From positions 177,172-241,171 of the forward strand of contig VXCM01000133.1 of assembly GCA_014773175.1 (NCBI GenBank): a DNA stretch of 64,000 bases, written 5' to 3'. Under the pieces are notes generated by a model. The model was not told the DNA's origin. It searched no databases and was given only the letters and a program-made list of their open reading frames with translations. Below, in pieces: positions 63,690 to 64,000 of this stretch (the first letter of the stretch is position 1; each line of letters opens with the position of its first letter). Origin of the DNA: Lucifuga dentata. Taxonomy: Eukaryota > Chordata > Actinopteri > Ophidiiformes > Bythitidae. A program made the position numbers and the translations under genes.

Positions 63690-64000
63690 TTAGGGCCCTT
63701 TCACACCTACCTCGTTTGGTCCGGACTTTCGGACTTTTCAGTTTGATCCGAACCAAATTTACAGGTGTGAAACCTCCCCCGGACCACGGTCCGGACCAAA
63801 CACCCGGACTTTGGTCCGACGNAGCGGGGTAACCGTCCGAACCGGAAACAGGAAAAACCTTACAACAAAACAAAATGAGTCGCGGGACTACCTGGGGAGA
63901 CGAGGAGACCAAATATATAATTAACATTTGGTCGGATGACTTTATTAAAAACTAAATGGAAAAAACCCATAAAAATTGAGACTTTCCAGCTGTTTTCGGA
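63690..64000 (+). mobile_element. Edge of a PIF/Harbinger-like element with a Myb/SANT-like frame
   Basis: Starting after a TTA trinucleotide, the sequence begins GGGCCCTTTCACACC and contains repeated GGTCCGGAC motifs, like terminal regions of fish Harbinger-type elements (TWA target site). Then 63875-63955 encodes a short frame beginning MSRGTTWGDEETKYI with the WxDEE...IWSDDFI pattern of Myb/SANT-like DNA-binding proteins. The frame meets a stop after 26 residues and the similarity appears to continue in another frame (ETFQLFS), so it is decayed. An N lies at 63822. The far end is outside the window. Confidence 0.6.

Noticed and set aside
63875..63955. Myb/SANT-like frame as a host gene
   Set aside because: It is short, interrupted by a stop and sits directly behind a Harbinger-like terminus, so it is better explained as transposon accessory sequence.

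Overview
The window is nuclear DNA from a ray-finned fish, most likely a percomorph-type teleost. It has spliced genes with GT/AG introns, mostly short introns, AT-rich non-coding DNA, many microsatellites, a Tc1-type MITE, an L2-like LINE remnant and a PIF/Harbinger-type edge. No prokaryotic or plasmid features are present.

Five genes or candidates can be read. (1) A possible noncoding first exon and promoter lies at 2067-2300 on the minus strand, belonging to an unseen gene to the left. (2) rnf41 (Nrdp1 E3 ligase) is on the minus strand at 5175-7669, with a noncoding first exon and promoter near 8826-8972. (3) ankrd52 (PP6 regulatory ankyrin-repeat subunit) is on the minus strand at 19825-29938. 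It has 28 coding exons and 1077 aa once an assembly duplication is discounted, and probably a very long 3' UTR. (4) coq10a (mitochondrial coenzyme Q-binding START protein) is on the plus strand, ending at 34011. It has two phase-compatible candidate first exons, one almost back to back with ankrd52. (5) cs (mitochondrial citrate synthase) is on the minus strand at 39170-48714, with 11 exons and 467 aa. (6) Beyond cs is a minus-strand DPP6/DPP10-family gene whose catalytic serine is replaced. It has 23 exons from 50857 to 63667, and its 5' end lies outside the window.

The order rnf41, ankrd52, coq10a, cs and their orientations match human 12q13. NABP2 and SLC39A5, which lie between RNF41 and ANKRD52 in human, are not seen here. 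The DPP-like gene next to cs has no counterpart that I know of at the human locus. It is the most interesting gene in the window, a candidate third member of the DPP6/DPP10 potassium-channel-subunit group.

The genes are not an operon or pathway. They share a neighbourhood by ancestry, although coq10a and cs both encode mitochondrial proteins. The non-genic content is mobile-element debris (three copies of a TTAA-flanked inverted-repeat element, the MITE, the LINE fragment and the Harbinger-like edge), simple repeats, and sixteen single-N assembly joints. Three of the N joints carry exact 61-63 bp duplications, two of them inside coding exons. I do not see a convincing new multi-gene system here.
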